A DNA stretch of 64,000 bases from Zeus faber (GCA_960531495.1 OY482846.1:31752817-31816816), one strand, 5' to 3'; shown: positions 29,650 through 42,018, counted from the first letter of the stretch. Notes: generated by a model not told the origin, from the letters alone. Numbers and translations: made by a program.

Positions 29650-32600
29650 ATGCAGAACGTCATCAACTCCGTGAAGGGCACGGCGCTGGGGGTGGCCGAG
29701 TTTCTCACTCCAGTTCTGAAGGCAAGATGGATCAGCGTGTGTTTAGCTTGTCAACGTGTGCTGCTCCCACCGATGCTAACGTCTAGCAAAGCCGACGCGG
29801 CGACTATTCGCTGGCCACTGTCACTTCACGCGGTCCGCCGCTCGTTGTCGTCGTCGTCGGACGTGGTTCCAGTCAAATGCGGGAAGCTCGAGTCCACGTG
29901 CCGTTCTGAGGAGTTTCCACAATTTGCGCGCCAGGGGTGCGGTCGGTTCACGAGGTGGACTTCCACTAGTTCGGTGGTTCTCAACCTGGTGTCCGGGGCC
30001 CCCCCTCATTGGTCCTTCAAGAGGCTCCGGGGGGGGGGGGGGGGGGGCGGCGGCAAAATGATGCATAGATAATAATATGAACAGTGACTATTTTGATCGT
30101 AGTTTCACTGTTGTCTCCCTAACTAGAGTTTAGACAGGTGTGGACTGTTGGACTAAGTCGTATTTATCAATACAAACGTTCGAAATTGTGGATCCCAGAG
30201 AACAAAATCTTACCAAATGCAGCCATTGGTCTTATGTGTATCAAATTGAGGATCGTTGATTGGAAAAAATGTTGAGCAATATTATAAATTGTATAACAGA
30301 ATGTGTTATCGATCACAGGAGTCCAAATTCAAAGAGACCGGAGTAATAACACCGGAAGAGGTGAGAACACTTCCTAAAACACATCTGCACGTGATGGTCA
30401 GTTATGGCTCTATATAATGTTGGCAGCTTTCTTTGATTTGACTCTTATTTCATTTTTTAACTGTCTTTGTGTTTTGTGTTAGTTCGTAGCTGCCGGTGAT
30501 CACTTGGTCCACCACTGTCCCACATGGAAATGGTGAGTTATATCTGAGACAGGTAGCCTTGCCTTGGCTTTGTGTGTCTTTTGTGCGCTTTAAATCACAG
30601 ATTTCCGATGGATAAGATAACACTTTATTAAGCCTTATTAGTGTTTTTAATGAGGGCTCACCTGAAGAGGTAATTTAGTGTTTAACAGACAGGCAAAACT
30701 GCAGCATTAGGTCCAATTCAAATGCTGTCAATCTCAGAATAGTAATTAACTTTCAAATACTTGATTGTTGTACTTTCTGTTCCTCATTTCCATTTTGTTG
30801 GAAGATAGCAATGCATTAAGTTCCTTTAAATAAATAAAACCTTTAAATAAAGACTGATCCGAACTAGGCGTGAGCGGATGTAGGTCTTGTGGTTTCTCTT
30901 TATGGGTGATTCTAGACGAGCTGCAGGGCTGGCTGACTGCCTTGTGCATACAGTGAATCACAGTAGTCAAGGCAGGATGAGGTGAAAGTGTGAAATACTT
31001 TGTCAAAATCATGCAAACTTTTGTATTTGTTATCGCTCTCCTACATGGTACTCTTAACTTTTTTCTAGATAGCCCTTTTTAAGAAGCGGCCATTCCATGT
31101 ATTTGTGTTATCTGTGCAATCTTATGGATTTTCACTTCAATATAGAATAACTAGCAAACATTAGAATTAATAATATTTCTAATGAATCCAGATTTCATTA
31201 TGATTGGAAATTTACTGTTACTTTACTGGTACTGTGCCAATGCCTGTAGAAACTGGGTTATTGGACATGAATAGCGGGGGATTCGTAGTTGTTGACAGGT
31301 TTTATATTGACACCTGATGAAAAACAGGTACTATGATATTATGATTGTGGTGTGTTTGGTAATGAAATGCTATTGAGAATTGGTCAGGTGCCATTTTCTC
31401 CAGGGGGAATTAATGAAGTGTGACATGACTAGTTTAACCCAACACTGGCCTCGTTCTATACATTTACATTTACATTTAGTCATTTAGCAGACGCTTTTAT
31501 CCAAAGCGACTTACAATTATTCAAACACCGACGGACGCAGCCATCAGGAGCAATGAGGGGTTAAGTGTCTTGCTCAAGGACACTACAGCATGCTAGCAGG
31601 AGGAGCCTGGGATCGAACCAGCAACCTTTGGATCACTAGACCACCAGCTCTACCTCCTGAGCTACCATCCCCATATACCATCCCCCTCTATAGGGGGTGG
31701 GGTTCATTTTAAGGCATGCACAGTCTAAATTTCACACCCTCTCTTTACATACAGGGCATCTGGGGAGGAGGCCAAGGTAAAACCGTACTTACTCCAGGAT
31801 AAACAGTTTCTTCTAACGCGCAACGGTAAGAGGAGCTCACTTCAGTTGTCCCATTTGTTTATTTTATATTGTCTTTTTTTCCTTTTTACTCTATCATTTT
31901 CCCAACACACCAAGAGTTGTCCATCGAAATAAACGAAACAAATGTATTTTTCTCTTTAAACAAGTCAAATATATAACAAGTTATTTTATTTTATTGTTTA
32001 ACGGTTAAACAATAAACTCCAAACTCCACTACTGCCACTAGCTCTGTGGCAGCTCAGGAGATGGTAAGGTGTGGAAAGCTGTTCACGGACAGTGAATACA
32101 TGAAAGAATCATTCATTAAAATATCAGAGCATCTATTCCCAGAGTTCAAAAACAAAACTGAGATGGTTCTGAAAGTTAAAGATACGCCCCTCTGATACTG
32201 GAGATGCTGACCCTGCTGCTGGGAGAAGTTAGGGAGCTATCCAGAGTGTTATTTCACCTCCGTACACAATAGTGGGAAGGCTCCCACCAGTGGGAGGTTC
32301 CAGCCCAATCGCCTGAGATGTTTCTACAGGGTACTGCCTTCAGTGTAGTGCATTTGGGTCCTCACTGCATTCTGGCAAAAACATATCAATGAGTGGTCAT
32401 TTAGACCTATTAGTTATATTCATAGGCTATTATTATTTATGTAACTAGCTCAGCAGCAAAGCTCGAAAAATTGCAAGTGAGAGCTGCTCGCATAATAAAG
32501 AAGCAGCAACCTTATACTGAATTTGGTAGATCGTATGTGCCTTCTCATACGGTCTACCAAATTCAGTGTAAAAAATGCAGTAAATTGGATAAGGAGAATA

Positions 32601-33607
32601 CTTTTTCACAGCTCTGTAAACTCTGTAGCTCATCCCAGAGAATCATCTTAAGATCCAACATGGTTTAAAATTACTTCATGATTATCAGGATTAAAAAAAC
32701 AATCTTTTTTTTTGTTTGTTTGTTTTTGTTTTTTTTCAAATCGTTCTTTTTTCCTTTTATCCTTTCTTGGCTTACCGCTTTTCTTTTATTTAACTGATGA
32801 CTTTCCGTTTCCACTCCGTACCCTCAGTCCCCTGTTACAAACGCTGCAAGCAGATGGAGTATTCGGATGAGCTGGAGGCGATCATAGAGGAGGACGATGG
32901 AGACGGGGGATGGGTCGACACCTACCACAACTCAGGTGGAGGAGATTAGGCTCTGATATTTTCATTGGCAGTATTACTGGCACGCACTTTTTTTTTTTTT
33001 GTATTTTGTTTTGTTAACCTTCTGGGGGGTTTTTTTTTTGTTGTTGTTTTTTTTTGTCATTTGCAATAATTTTACCTTTGTCTTTGTTTCATGCCTAAAG
33101 AAACTGTCTTGTATAAGAACTGAAATTTCATTATTTTGACAGCTCCAGTGTGCCTAAATTCATGTAAACAGGTGTTTATTCATCACAGTATTTCAAGCCT
33201 TCAAGGCATTACATAAACATCGATAGATAGCTAGATAGAAAATTGCAATGTCCCAGAAGCTCACATCAAAACAATAGGCTGTAATAACAACAAACAATAG
33301 GAAAGAAATTGGAAAATAAATGGGGGGGGGGGGGTGTAAAATATTTGAATCAGTTTATTCTACCAGGTACGTTTACATACAGTATACTAGGAACTTGTTC
33401 TGGTGAGGTTTGGTGTGTTAAACTACGGATTAGTAAAGTCAGAAACATTGGGGAATAAAATGTTAAGGTGGGAGTTTCTTCCCACAGGTAAGGGTTTAGA
33501 GAGGGAGGCGGAGTCTTTCTGGCCGATGTGCGCCGACATGCCGCGAGTTTTATTGTACATTGCAATCTATGGCACGCAGGCCACAATTATATGTCTGGTT
33601 TGTAGTT

Positions 33608-33648
<41 letters not shown>

Positions 33649-33892
33649 ACTACGTTCCTCTGCTGGGCTGCTCACGAGCCTGTGTGCCAATCTCCTCTGT
33701 AAGACAAACAAAACATTAAGAAAACTCCCTGCCTCGAGTCGGCTTGGTGGCCGCGCGAAAAGGGAACCGTGCTGTCATCTGCAGCCAGTGCTTGACCATG
33801 CCCTTTTGTCTGCCACAGTTAAATAGGATTAAAATGTGAAGTAAAAATACAATAATAAAATAAAATAATAATAATAATAATTAAAAAAAATA

Positions 33893-33972
<80 letters not shown>

Positions 33973-36900
33973 CTCACAATATTAAATTGTGAAATATATA
34001 CAAATATCCGAAATTAATACAAGACACACATACAGCGACAACATTAAAACCAGGTCCCTGGTCAAATGACCTTGCAATAGACACAAGTTTTAAATTGGCT
34101 CCAACTCCGATCGGCTCTGATGTGAACAGGACACCCGGGTCGAACCGCTAATTTTGGCCTTCTGACGTGTTCATGACTTTCGAACGTGACGCACCAGAAA
34201 AAAGGCATTTCTCCTGGCAATGGGAAAGGTGTCAATCGGCTATTTTTAGCGGTTTAAAAAACCAGGGTCAACCCAACGGCAGGTCTTGTGGGGTGGTCAT
34301 GCAGTAGTTAGTACCTACCAAAAGTGGTCCAAGGAAGTCCTTCCAGCCGGTGAACGGGCAAGAGGGTCATGGATGCCCATGGGCTCATTGATACGCTTCG
34401 GGAGCTAAATCTAGCCCGTCTGGTCCGATCCTAGAAGAGAGCTACTGTAACACAAATTGCTGAAAAAGATAATGCTGGCTATGAGAGAAAGGTGTCAGAA
34501 CACACGGTGCATCACAGCTTTCCGCATGTGGGGCTGTGTAGCTGCAGACCAGTCAGAGTGTCCATGCTGACCTCTGTCCACCGCCAAAAGCACCTACAAT
34601 GGGCACGTGAGCGTCAGAACTGGACCATGGAGCAATGGAAGAAGGTGGCCTGGTCTGATCAATCACGCTTTCTTCTACATCATGTGGATGGCCATGGTTA
34701 TGGTCCGATCGAGCATCTGTGGGATGTGCTGGAACAACAAGCCTGATCCATGCATCCATTACAAGACTTTAAGGAGCTGCTGCTAACATCTTGTTGCTAG
34801 ATACAATGGTACACCTTCAGAGGTCTTGTGGACGGCTCAGAGCTGTTTTGGGGGCACAATGGGGACACAATGGGGACTTACAAAATATTAATGGAGTGTG
34901 AGTGTGAGTGATTACAGTATGTACTTATACAAAATTGCTCTGAAGATGTTCTGAATGTGCGTTGTGTAGGTGTGCTGGGAGTCACCGACGCTGTGAGAGA
35001 AATCGCGCTGGACAACAAGGTATGCATCACAGCTTCCTTGACCTGTGCACTGCATTTTTCCTGTGGCACCTACATCGGCTAATCCTTGATCAACTCAAAA
35101 GATAATTTAATCGTCCGTGCAACCCACCCTTAATGCACCAGTACTGTTTTCAAAAAAAGTGATAGACACTGAGGATCGCAACGGTTAGATATTGTCAGTG
35201 GAAGTTCCTGACTTTTCTGTTTTTGTTTAAGGACAACATGAATATGAATGTGAACTCTGGCGCATGTGATGATGATGAGGAGGATGACGATGGAGAGGCG
35301 GCTGACATGGAAGGTACAGTGGCCACGACGAAGCATATATTGTCATCGGTATTTGCGAGGTGGTGTTAACTATTTTTGGTCTCTCTGCAGAGTATGAGGA
35401 AAGTGGTTTGTTGGAAACAGATGAGGTAAGATGGCCCGGTGGGCTACAAACCAGACACAGATTACAGTTATTATTTGTTGTCTTTATTTGATTTCCGTTT
35501 CGCTTTCCCTACGTCTCTTCGTCCTCTCGTCAGGCGACCTTGGACACCAGCAAAATGGCCGACTCCCTCAAATCCAAAGTGGACACGGGGAGCGAAGACG
35601 CCATCCTCCAGACCAGAACGTACGACCTGTACATCACCTATGATAAATACTACCAGACCCCGCGACTCTGGCTGTTCGGATATGACGAGGTATCGTACGC
35701 ACACGTCCAAAACTCCATAAAGCCGGCTTTCTTTACTCTATTTGGCATCTAGAACAATTCCACGGTTGAGACAGTTTGAGTATTTGAATCTCTTTTGTGT
35801 TCTGGTAGTTCATATTCAAACACCCCTCTAAAGTGCTTTAGTTCGGTCAAAGTCTGTTTGCAGAGCAGAGTGGGAGCCAAAGGAAAATGAACAAACCCAA
35901 CAGTTCAGGATCCATTTATTCAGAGGCTGATTAAGTGATTCATGCCTTTTTCAGCTTTTATGAACCCTTTTTTTGGGATACAAAATGTATTTCCTTAAAT
36001 GCCGAAAAAAGGAAGGAGGGGGCGGGAGCAAGGTTCTTGCTGGAAGATCTGTTATTACTTATTACTTCCTTGCTGTGTTTAAAGTCGCAATCCATAAGAT
36101 TAGTCGCCAAACGCAGTGTTTTGAGTTTTTACTCCCCCCCTCCGTCCTCACTCTGCAAATTATTTTCAGTAAAGTGTGTCTTCTTTTGGTCAATTGATTT
36201 GTTTTGTTTTTTTCTCAGTCACTGGAGGTTTTGGGAATATTTTGTTTTATGTTCATCCATATTGAAAGTTGACTGACCAAAATCTAGCTACGCTGCTTAA
36301 GCAAATTCACTGCGGCTTCCTTTTACTTTTTGTGATTGGCCAATCTTTGCATTCTAGCCGTTAAAGGCATGGCAGATCCCGACACCAACAATGGAAACAG
36401 CATGTAGAAGAGCACATGCATAACGCAACACTGAATGTCTGTTTCTTATGAAGTTCCACCTACATACAGAAGATATTGGATAAAGATCAAATATATATGT
36501 TTTTTATTTAATAAAGTAGTCTTTTAAACACTAAACATAGTCAATGCAATAATATAGTATGTAACCTGGAAGTAATATTATACATTTAAAGAATGATATA
36601 ACTAATATATAATTGGAACTTTAATAAAAAGTGATAACAAAATAAGGTATCAAATGTGATATTTTTCTAGAATCACCACTTTAAAAGATGACCTTTACTC
36701 AAAATCCCATTTTCCTAACAATTTACGATTGTTCATAGTCAAGTTTTGGCAATAATATCTTTGTTATTACACTCTGCTGTGGTCCTCTCATGGCGTCGCA
36801 GGACAGACAACCGCTGACTGTCGACCAGATGTACGAGGACATCAGCCAGGACCACGTGAAGAAGACGGTCACCATCGAGAACCACCCCCACCTCCCCCCT

Positions 36901-39534
36901 CCCGCCATGTGCTCCGTCCATCCCTGCAGGTGAGCGAGGAGAGGGATCCAACGAATCCCGTCCGCTGGGAAAGAAATGGCACTAAACATCCAAGGCTTGA
37001 GAAACTTTGGAAATTCTAGAATCTTTGTTCTGAAAAAGCTGTTTCCATGTGATTAAAATGTTTTTGTATCTTTTTATTTTTGTGCTGCTACCCAGATCCT
37101 GTAAATAGATTGGGATTCATGACGTTGTGTTATAAATGGCATTCTCTTATAACAATGTTATATTGCAAAGTTTTGACTTAAAAAGCATTTTACATGATAT
37201 GACGCCGCGTAACCTTTCAATGACTGTTTTTCACGATGATAATGTCTTGTATTGGAATGTCTGCTTCACCAGCACTAAAGCTAATGCAACCTCTCCATTG
37301 GTCCTTGCAGACACGCCGAAGTGATGAAAAAGATCATTGAGACGGTCGCTGAGGGTGGTGGAGAGCTCGGAGTCCATATGTATCCTTATTGTTTTTATTA
37401 ATGCCTAATGAATGCTGCACCGTTCCTAAAATGTGCGCTGTTGAGTTATGAACAAGGAAGATGAACAGTAAGTGAACCTGTTTTGTGTGTAAAGGCTCAG
37501 TTGTAGTTGCCGCAAGTGAGCCGTGCGGCTCATGATGCACGCACAAGCATATACACCGATCAGCCACAATATTAAAACCACCACTAATAATCACTAATAT
37601 TGTGTAGGTCTCCCTCGTGCCGTCAAAACAGCTCTGACCCGTGGAGGCATGGACTCCACAACACCTCTGGTGTTGATGGTGGTATCTGGCACCAAGACGT
37701 TCGCAGCAGATCCTTTAAATCCTGTAGGTTGTGAGGTGGGGCCCCCATGGATCAGGTTTGTTGTTCCAGCACATCCCACAGATGCTCCATCTGATCTGAC
37801 CCTAACCCCGGCCATTCACATGACGTAGAAGAAAATGTGATTCATCGGACCAGGCCACCTTCTTCCATTGCTCCATGGTCCAGTTCTGGTCCTGACGCTT
37901 ACGTGACCATTGTAGTGCTTTCGGGGTTGGACAGGGATTAGCATGGGCACTCTGACCGGTCTGTTGTTACACAGCCCCATATGCAGAAAGATGCGAGGCA
38001 CTGTGTGTTCTGACACCTTTCTATCATAGCATTAACCAGCATTAACTATTTCAGCAATTGGTGCTACAGTAGCTCTTCTGTTGGATCGGACCTGACGGGC
38101 TAGACTTTGCTCCCCACGTGCGTCAATGAGCCCATGGGCACCCATGAGCCTGTTGTCCATTCACCGGTTGTCCTTCCTTGGACCACTTTTGGTAGGTACT
38201 AACCACTGCATACCAGGAACACCCCACAAGACCTGCTGTTTTGGAGATGCTCTGACCCAGTCGTCAAGCCATCACAATGTGGCCCTTGTCAAAGTGGCTC
38301 AGATCCTTACGCTTGCCCATTATTCCTGCTTCCAACACATCAACTTCAAGGACTGGCTGTTCACTTGCTGCCTAATATATCCCAGGTACCATTGGAATGA
38401 GATGAGCAAGGTTATTCACTTCACCTCTCAGTTAAAATTGTATAAAATCTCCTGAAAGACAGGGGACACACAAACAGGCAGAGGAAAAAATGAAAGAACT
38501 GCTGCAACATAGTCCTTAGGGAAAGATCCAAACAACTACAAAAGAGCAGTAAAGAGAAGGTGTTAAATGTACATTTATTGTAGTCAGTTAAAATAGTCAA
38601 AATCTTTGGACAGCGACAGCTCTTCTCTCCTTCCATGAATTCCATGAAAACCATCTGGTGATTTTTGCGGTCACGCATTGGTACAGATTGTACCTGCGGA
38701 ACTCTTCGCACAACCTTCCTTCGGAATGCGTCCATCCTGAGTTACCTAGAGCGCACGGTGCAGAGTGACAAAAATTGCGAGGTGCTTGCGAAAAATCGCG
38801 CTGCAATGACGTCATTTATGCCACGCTGCAGCGACTATCAACCAGGCTTAAGTGATTTAAATCATCTTTTTGCTTGTGTGGAAGCGGTTACTCCTGCTTA
38901 AATGTAATACTTGTCAACACAGGGCTCATTGCAGCGTATTGGCCAAACTTCACTAGAACTCATTCCTAGTATATGTAATTGTACCTGTACCTGGTGGAAT
39001 ACACTGATTCTGATTCAATTGCAGTACATGCAGTACATCCAAAGTGTAACATGGGCTACAGTAGGTTGCAGGCAGGAAGCTACTCAGCCTGTCTCTAGTC
39101 TCTTCCGTTAGCACAGCTGTAGCCAAAATGAATGATTTGCAGAAGTGCTAAAAGCTTGATAACATTTATTGCGACCATTTCTTTGTATAGTCCATAAAGA
39201 CTGACAATATTGGGAGCATTTTGTTTGAAATTAGGCACGATGAGAAGCTGCAGCAGAGTGGTAGTTTCTCAATAATAAAGTGTTCAGTAAGATTGTTGCT
39301 ATGCACAGTTAAATGACGGAAGCTATTCAAATTAGGGCAGGGTTGGAAAAATGGCAAAACCTATCCTTAAACCTTTATTCCAACCTTCATCTGTAAATAT
39401 TTGGGTTTAACTGCCTTTCGACCTTTTTGTTTGCCTTAACTGCTGGTTGCAGGTACCTTCTGATCTTCTTGAAGTTCGTCCAGGCCGTCATTCCCACAAT
39501 AGAATACGACTACACGAGGCACTTCACCATGTAG
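29650..39534 (+). CDS. atg3: Ubiquitin-like-conjugating enzyme ATG3
   Basis: ATG3 is the E2-like enzyme that takes LC3/GABARAP (ATG8) from ATG7 and transfers it to phosphatidylethanolamine on forming autophagosomes. Exons: 29650-29721, 30319-30360, 30483-30532, 31755-31825, 32828-32935, 34970-35019, 35232-35313, 35391-35425, 35534-35689, 36802-36929, 37311-37379 and 39453-39534. The sum is 945 bases, or 314 residues, equal to human ATG3. Visible parts are the membrane-sensing N-terminal helix ([10 protein letters not shown]), an acidic disordered loop ([20 protein letters not shown]) with the LETDE region used for ATG7 binding, the E2 core (RLWLFGYDE), the catalytic Cys in [15 protein letters not shown] and the conserved C-terminus YTRHFTM. 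Intron 1 uses a GC donor (AAG|GCAAGA) and intron 11 is U12-type. All phases close. It lies about 1.04 kb downstream of ccdc80 on the same strand. Confidence 0.97.
29722..29727 (+). other. GC splice donor of atg3 intron 1
   Basis: Exon 1 ends CTGAAG and the intron starts GCAAGA. The next exon begins after ATCACAG with the conserved ESKFKETG. No nearby GT donor keeps the frame and the 314-residue length. The intron is therefore read as GC-AG. Confidence 0.85.
29965..30065 (+). repeat. hAT-type repeat end in atg3 intron 1
   Basis: GGTGGTTCTCAACCTGGTGT followed by CCGGGGCCCC and a G run (30029-30046). This resembles the start of a common fish hAT-type repeat. Confidence 0.45.
31460..31680. repeat. 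Dispersed fish repeat with tRNA-like segment (atg3 intron 3)
   Basis: Begins with 'gtcatttagcagacgctttt' and 'atccaaagcgacttacaatt', then 'gtgtcttgctcaaggacact', then GGGATCGAACCAGCAACC. Reversed, the last part is a B-box-like GGTTCGATCCC. The repeat at 60240-60415 shares the right half. Confidence 0.7.
32070..32195 (+). mobile_element. hAT transposase remnant (atg3 intron 4)
   Basis: About 41 codons read [20 protein letters not shown] and continue to a TGA. They resemble the conserved N-terminal part of hAT-type transposases related to GTF2IRD2/ZBED-like fish proteins. The rest is lost. Confidence 0.5.
32516..32567. repeat. Short near-perfect palindrome (atg3 intron 4)
   Basis: Arms ACTGAATTTGGTAGATCGTA(TG) and its reverse complement at 32546-32567 differ at one base and are separated by TGCCTTCT. 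A hairpin with 22-bp arms is possible in RNA or single-stranded DNA. Confidence 0.8.
33347..33420 (-). repeat. Short dispersed tail repeat, copy 2 (inverted)
   Basis: The reverse strand carries the CTAGTATAC, GTAAACGTACCTGGTAGAATA words of the repeat at 26938-27018. Confidence 0.55.
33608..33647. repeat. (TA)n(CA)n microsatellite
   Basis: A compound TA then CA tract in atg3 intron 5. Confidence 0.95.
33897..33971. repeat. (AT)37 microsatellite
   Basis: A pure AT tract of 75 bases in atg3 intron 5, preceded by AAT-rich sequence. Confidence 0.97.
34022..34895 (+). mobile_element. Tc1-like element, second family, copy 2 (truncated)
   Basis: The left end has GACAACATTAAAACCAGG. The body has [20 protein letters not shown] (34618-34677) and then jumps directly to [12 protein letters not shown] (34711-34745), so the middle of the transposase is deleted. 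Another repeat (34080-34265, related to 27120-27570) interrupts the left part. It sits in intron 5 of atg3, with its right edge only about 75 bases before exon 6. Confidence 0.75.
37380..37389 (+). other. U12-type 5' splice site of atg3 intron 11
   Basis: The intron begins GTATCCTTAT right after codon bases AT of Met. This matches the minor-spliceosome donor consensus (A/G)TATCCTTT and not the U2 donor GTRAGT. Confidence 0.9.
37549..38447 (-). mobile_element. Tc1-like element, second family, copy 3 (inverted)
   Basis: The left edge carries GATCAGCCACAATATTAAAA, which is the right terminal repeat of the family seen at 6171. Transposase pieces run on the minus strand ([11 protein letters not shown] at about 37630 and [12 protein letters not shown] at about 37950). 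The interior is deleted and frameshifted. It lies inside the U12-type intron of atg3, antisense to the gene. Confidence 0.75.
38933..39017 (+). repeat. Short dispersed tail repeat, copy 3
   Basis: 'cctagtatatgtaattgtac', CTGGTGGAATACA and TTCTGATTC, as at 26938-27018. Confidence 0.55.
39432..39440 (+). other. U12-type branch site of atg3 intron 11
   Basis: TGCCTTAAC, one base from the U12 branch consensus TTCCTTAAC. The branch adenosine is about 13 bases before the acceptor AG (39451-39452), the spacing expected for minor-class introns. Confidence 0.9.
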
Positions 39535-39885
39535 CTTTGCCTGCGCAAACGCTACTCCTGTGGAAATTGTGAACACGGAAAAGGATCGGGAACTCTGCCC
39601 TCGTCTGGAGGCCACTAGAGCTGGTGGTGGGGACGGGGGGTTTCCGAATGACATTCTGGATTATCGGGTGTTAGTCTGAGACACTTTGCATAGGAAGGGC
39701 AGGGTGGGAGGTGGCTTAGGACCAATAGGAGCGCTGAGGTTTTGGAGCGGTGCAACACGCACCAGTCATGTCCCACCAGGAACTTTTGGGCTTTTTGGGC
39801 TGACCAATCATGCAGTGTTTTCGTTTTGTTTTTGTCCAGATTGATATTCATACACTTTAACAAAATTTTTTTTTTTTTTTTTAAG
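39535..39885 (+). other. Probable atg3 3'UTR
   Basis: Sequence directly after the atg3 stop. No clear AATAAA was found close by. The antisense open frames here have no recognisable domain. Confidence 0.4.
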
Positions 39886-40150
39886 GCAGTGTTTTTCAAT
39901 CACAGTGCTGTGCCGTGACAGCTCACCACATGTTCCATCAACATTTTTCTAATTCAACTTAAAAAAAACAAAAACATTAAAATACTTACAACAATGAAAA
40001 TTTGCTTGTGTTGCAAGATCAAAATTGTAGGGCTGTATTGATTCAGCAGTCAAGCCCGGATATCGGCCGGTTGCAATATTGGGCAATCATGACCACGTTC
40101 TTCAGCAATCGCAAAGGCTGAAGCTATTCACTCAATACTGGATCGGTCTA
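39886..40150. repeat. hAT-type repeat ('gcagtgtttttcaatcacag')
   Basis: The start GGCAGTGTTTTTCAATCAC, then GTGCCGTGACAG, and 'gatcaaaattgtagggctgt' are shared with 60998-61341. The right end is unclear. Confidence 0.55.
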
Positions 40151-41740
40151 ATGGTAAATTATCCCAATTACTCCAGTTGACTCCCAATGAGCAAAAAATA
40201 AGGGGTTAGGGACAAAAAATAAAAATACCAACGTTTTTCTTTAAATATCAAGAAAGTATATGTGATTGTCAAATATTTAGCAGGCTTGTTCCAGAGTGTC
40301 TAGATTTCTCTCATGTGGGACACCAGTGTCCTGGATGGATGGAGCTCAAGTGCCGTGTGTTCTGACTGGTTGCAGTGTGCAGACAATCTGGAATGTGCCC
40401 AGTGGCGGCTGACTTTCCTTCGGCCAGAATATTCACGTCCTGCTCAACTCTTGAGAAATTGTCCAGGAAATATAATTGGAAAAGGCTTTTGAGTTTGGAC
40501 CTTGTCACTCTTTTCCACAAAACAATTTACTATTGTTTGTTTTGCCCTTTTCCCTGCAAGCATCAGTTGACATATCTGTTGTTGGTGACCTCTGAAGTAC
40601 TAAACCAAAAGGCGATGTTGTGAACTATTGTTAGAAGTGACAGTTTTGTCCCCCATATCTTGCTACAGCTTATTTTCTGCAGTGATTGCACTAGGCTGGA
40701 CACATGATTGGACCTCATGATGATGAAGCTAATCTTACCTACCAGTTTGTCTTAAAGCTTTGTTCTCTGAATGCGTTGTTGTTCGCTTTTTTGTCCGTTT
40801 TATTTGTTTCCTGTGACTGGGTTAGAGTGTTTCTTTGTCTTCTTTTGTTCTTCCTCTTCCTCGACCCCCTCAGTGTTGTTTACTTAACGCCGATTGCTCG
40901 TGTTGGAAATGACCAGACCGAGGAAGCAGTAGCACTACTTCCTCACTCTGGTATGTTTGTTTTTTTTTTTTTTTAAAGCTGTGTTGAAGCTGATTGTACT
41001 TTGATATTACAAATGCAGCCATTGTTTGTCTTGTTAAGCCCTGCGACGCAGTTCCGTACAATACAAGGTCAATTTCTGGTTTTAGTTGTTGGAAATGTTA
41101 TGTACAGCAAATTAACTATATCCTGCTTAGTGGCAGCATGTTGCTGACTTCTCATCTTACTACTGGACTACCTGGTCCGATAACCCACTTCCCTCTGAAT
41201 CGGTATCTCTGTTGGGCTATTCTCACACTCTGTGCTGCCTGCTGATCCTATGTCTCCTTATACGACTAAGTAACACATTATAAAGTAATGTACATTTATC
41301 AATAAATATTTATCAAAGTATTACAATAATTATGTATTTATTAACTTTCTTTAGATGGGGATTAGAATTTATATTTTTTTTTGTTAGAAGCAGAACACAC
41401 AAAGATCTAACAGCTTTTACGAATCAAAATTTTCACCCTTCACCTTTTTGTTGGTGGTAGTCGAAATAGTTTGAATAAAAGCAGTAATGTCTCAATCTTA
41501 AAATAAATTATTTATATATTTATGTTTACATTTATGTCGGAATTATTTTCCCATGAGCACTATAAAGTGAAATATTTGGTTCACTTTAGTCTGCAACGTA
41601 GAAAACAACATTTACAATAACACAAAGCAATCCATTTAATCTAACAAGGTATTAATTACTGGATAGCGCTTGAATTAATTGTATAAAGGATTTCCCTAAA
41701 ATCCACCCTCGCCAGTCAGTCCTGGCCTCACGCCGCCCAC
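40151..41740. other. Intergenic DNA between atg3 and slc19a2
   Basis: AT-rich sequence with no recognised gene or domain. The open frame at 40704-40976 is a hydrophobic, T-rich artefact. Confidence 0.5.
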
Positions 41741-41860
41741 ATGCTTCCTATCAAAACAAAGCAAGAGACGGCGCCAATCAGATGCCTGGAAAGGCTTGAC
41801 GTCACCTTCAGGCGACGACCACCGTCGACACAACGCGGGGAGCTGTCGCATGAGTTGGAG
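41741..41860 (+). promoter_or_regulatory. Upstream copy of duplicated slc19a2 promoter segment
   Basis: Contains a CCAAT box in GCGCCAATCAG (41771-41781), a full CRE palindrome TGACGTCA (41797-41804) and TTCAGGCGACG (41807-41817). The same order of words recurs about 285 bases downstream, next to the start codon. It probably arose by local duplication. Confidence 0.55.
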
Positions 41861-42018
41861 AAGCAATGGTCTTTTGTGGGGGGGCTCATGGGTTTCCAGT
41901 TGTAAATCTTTTTGTTCTAATCTATTTTATTTTGTCAGACATCACTTATCTGTAATGTTTGAAATAGATCACGTGTGGACATGCGCTGCCCTTTAAATAA
42001 ACGAACGAGACAAACGTC

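Noticed and set aside
31460-31680. tRNA-like B box
   Set aside because: Only a B-box-like segment is present, with no foldable cloverleaf. It belongs to a dispersed repeat, as at 1720-1885 and 60240-60415.
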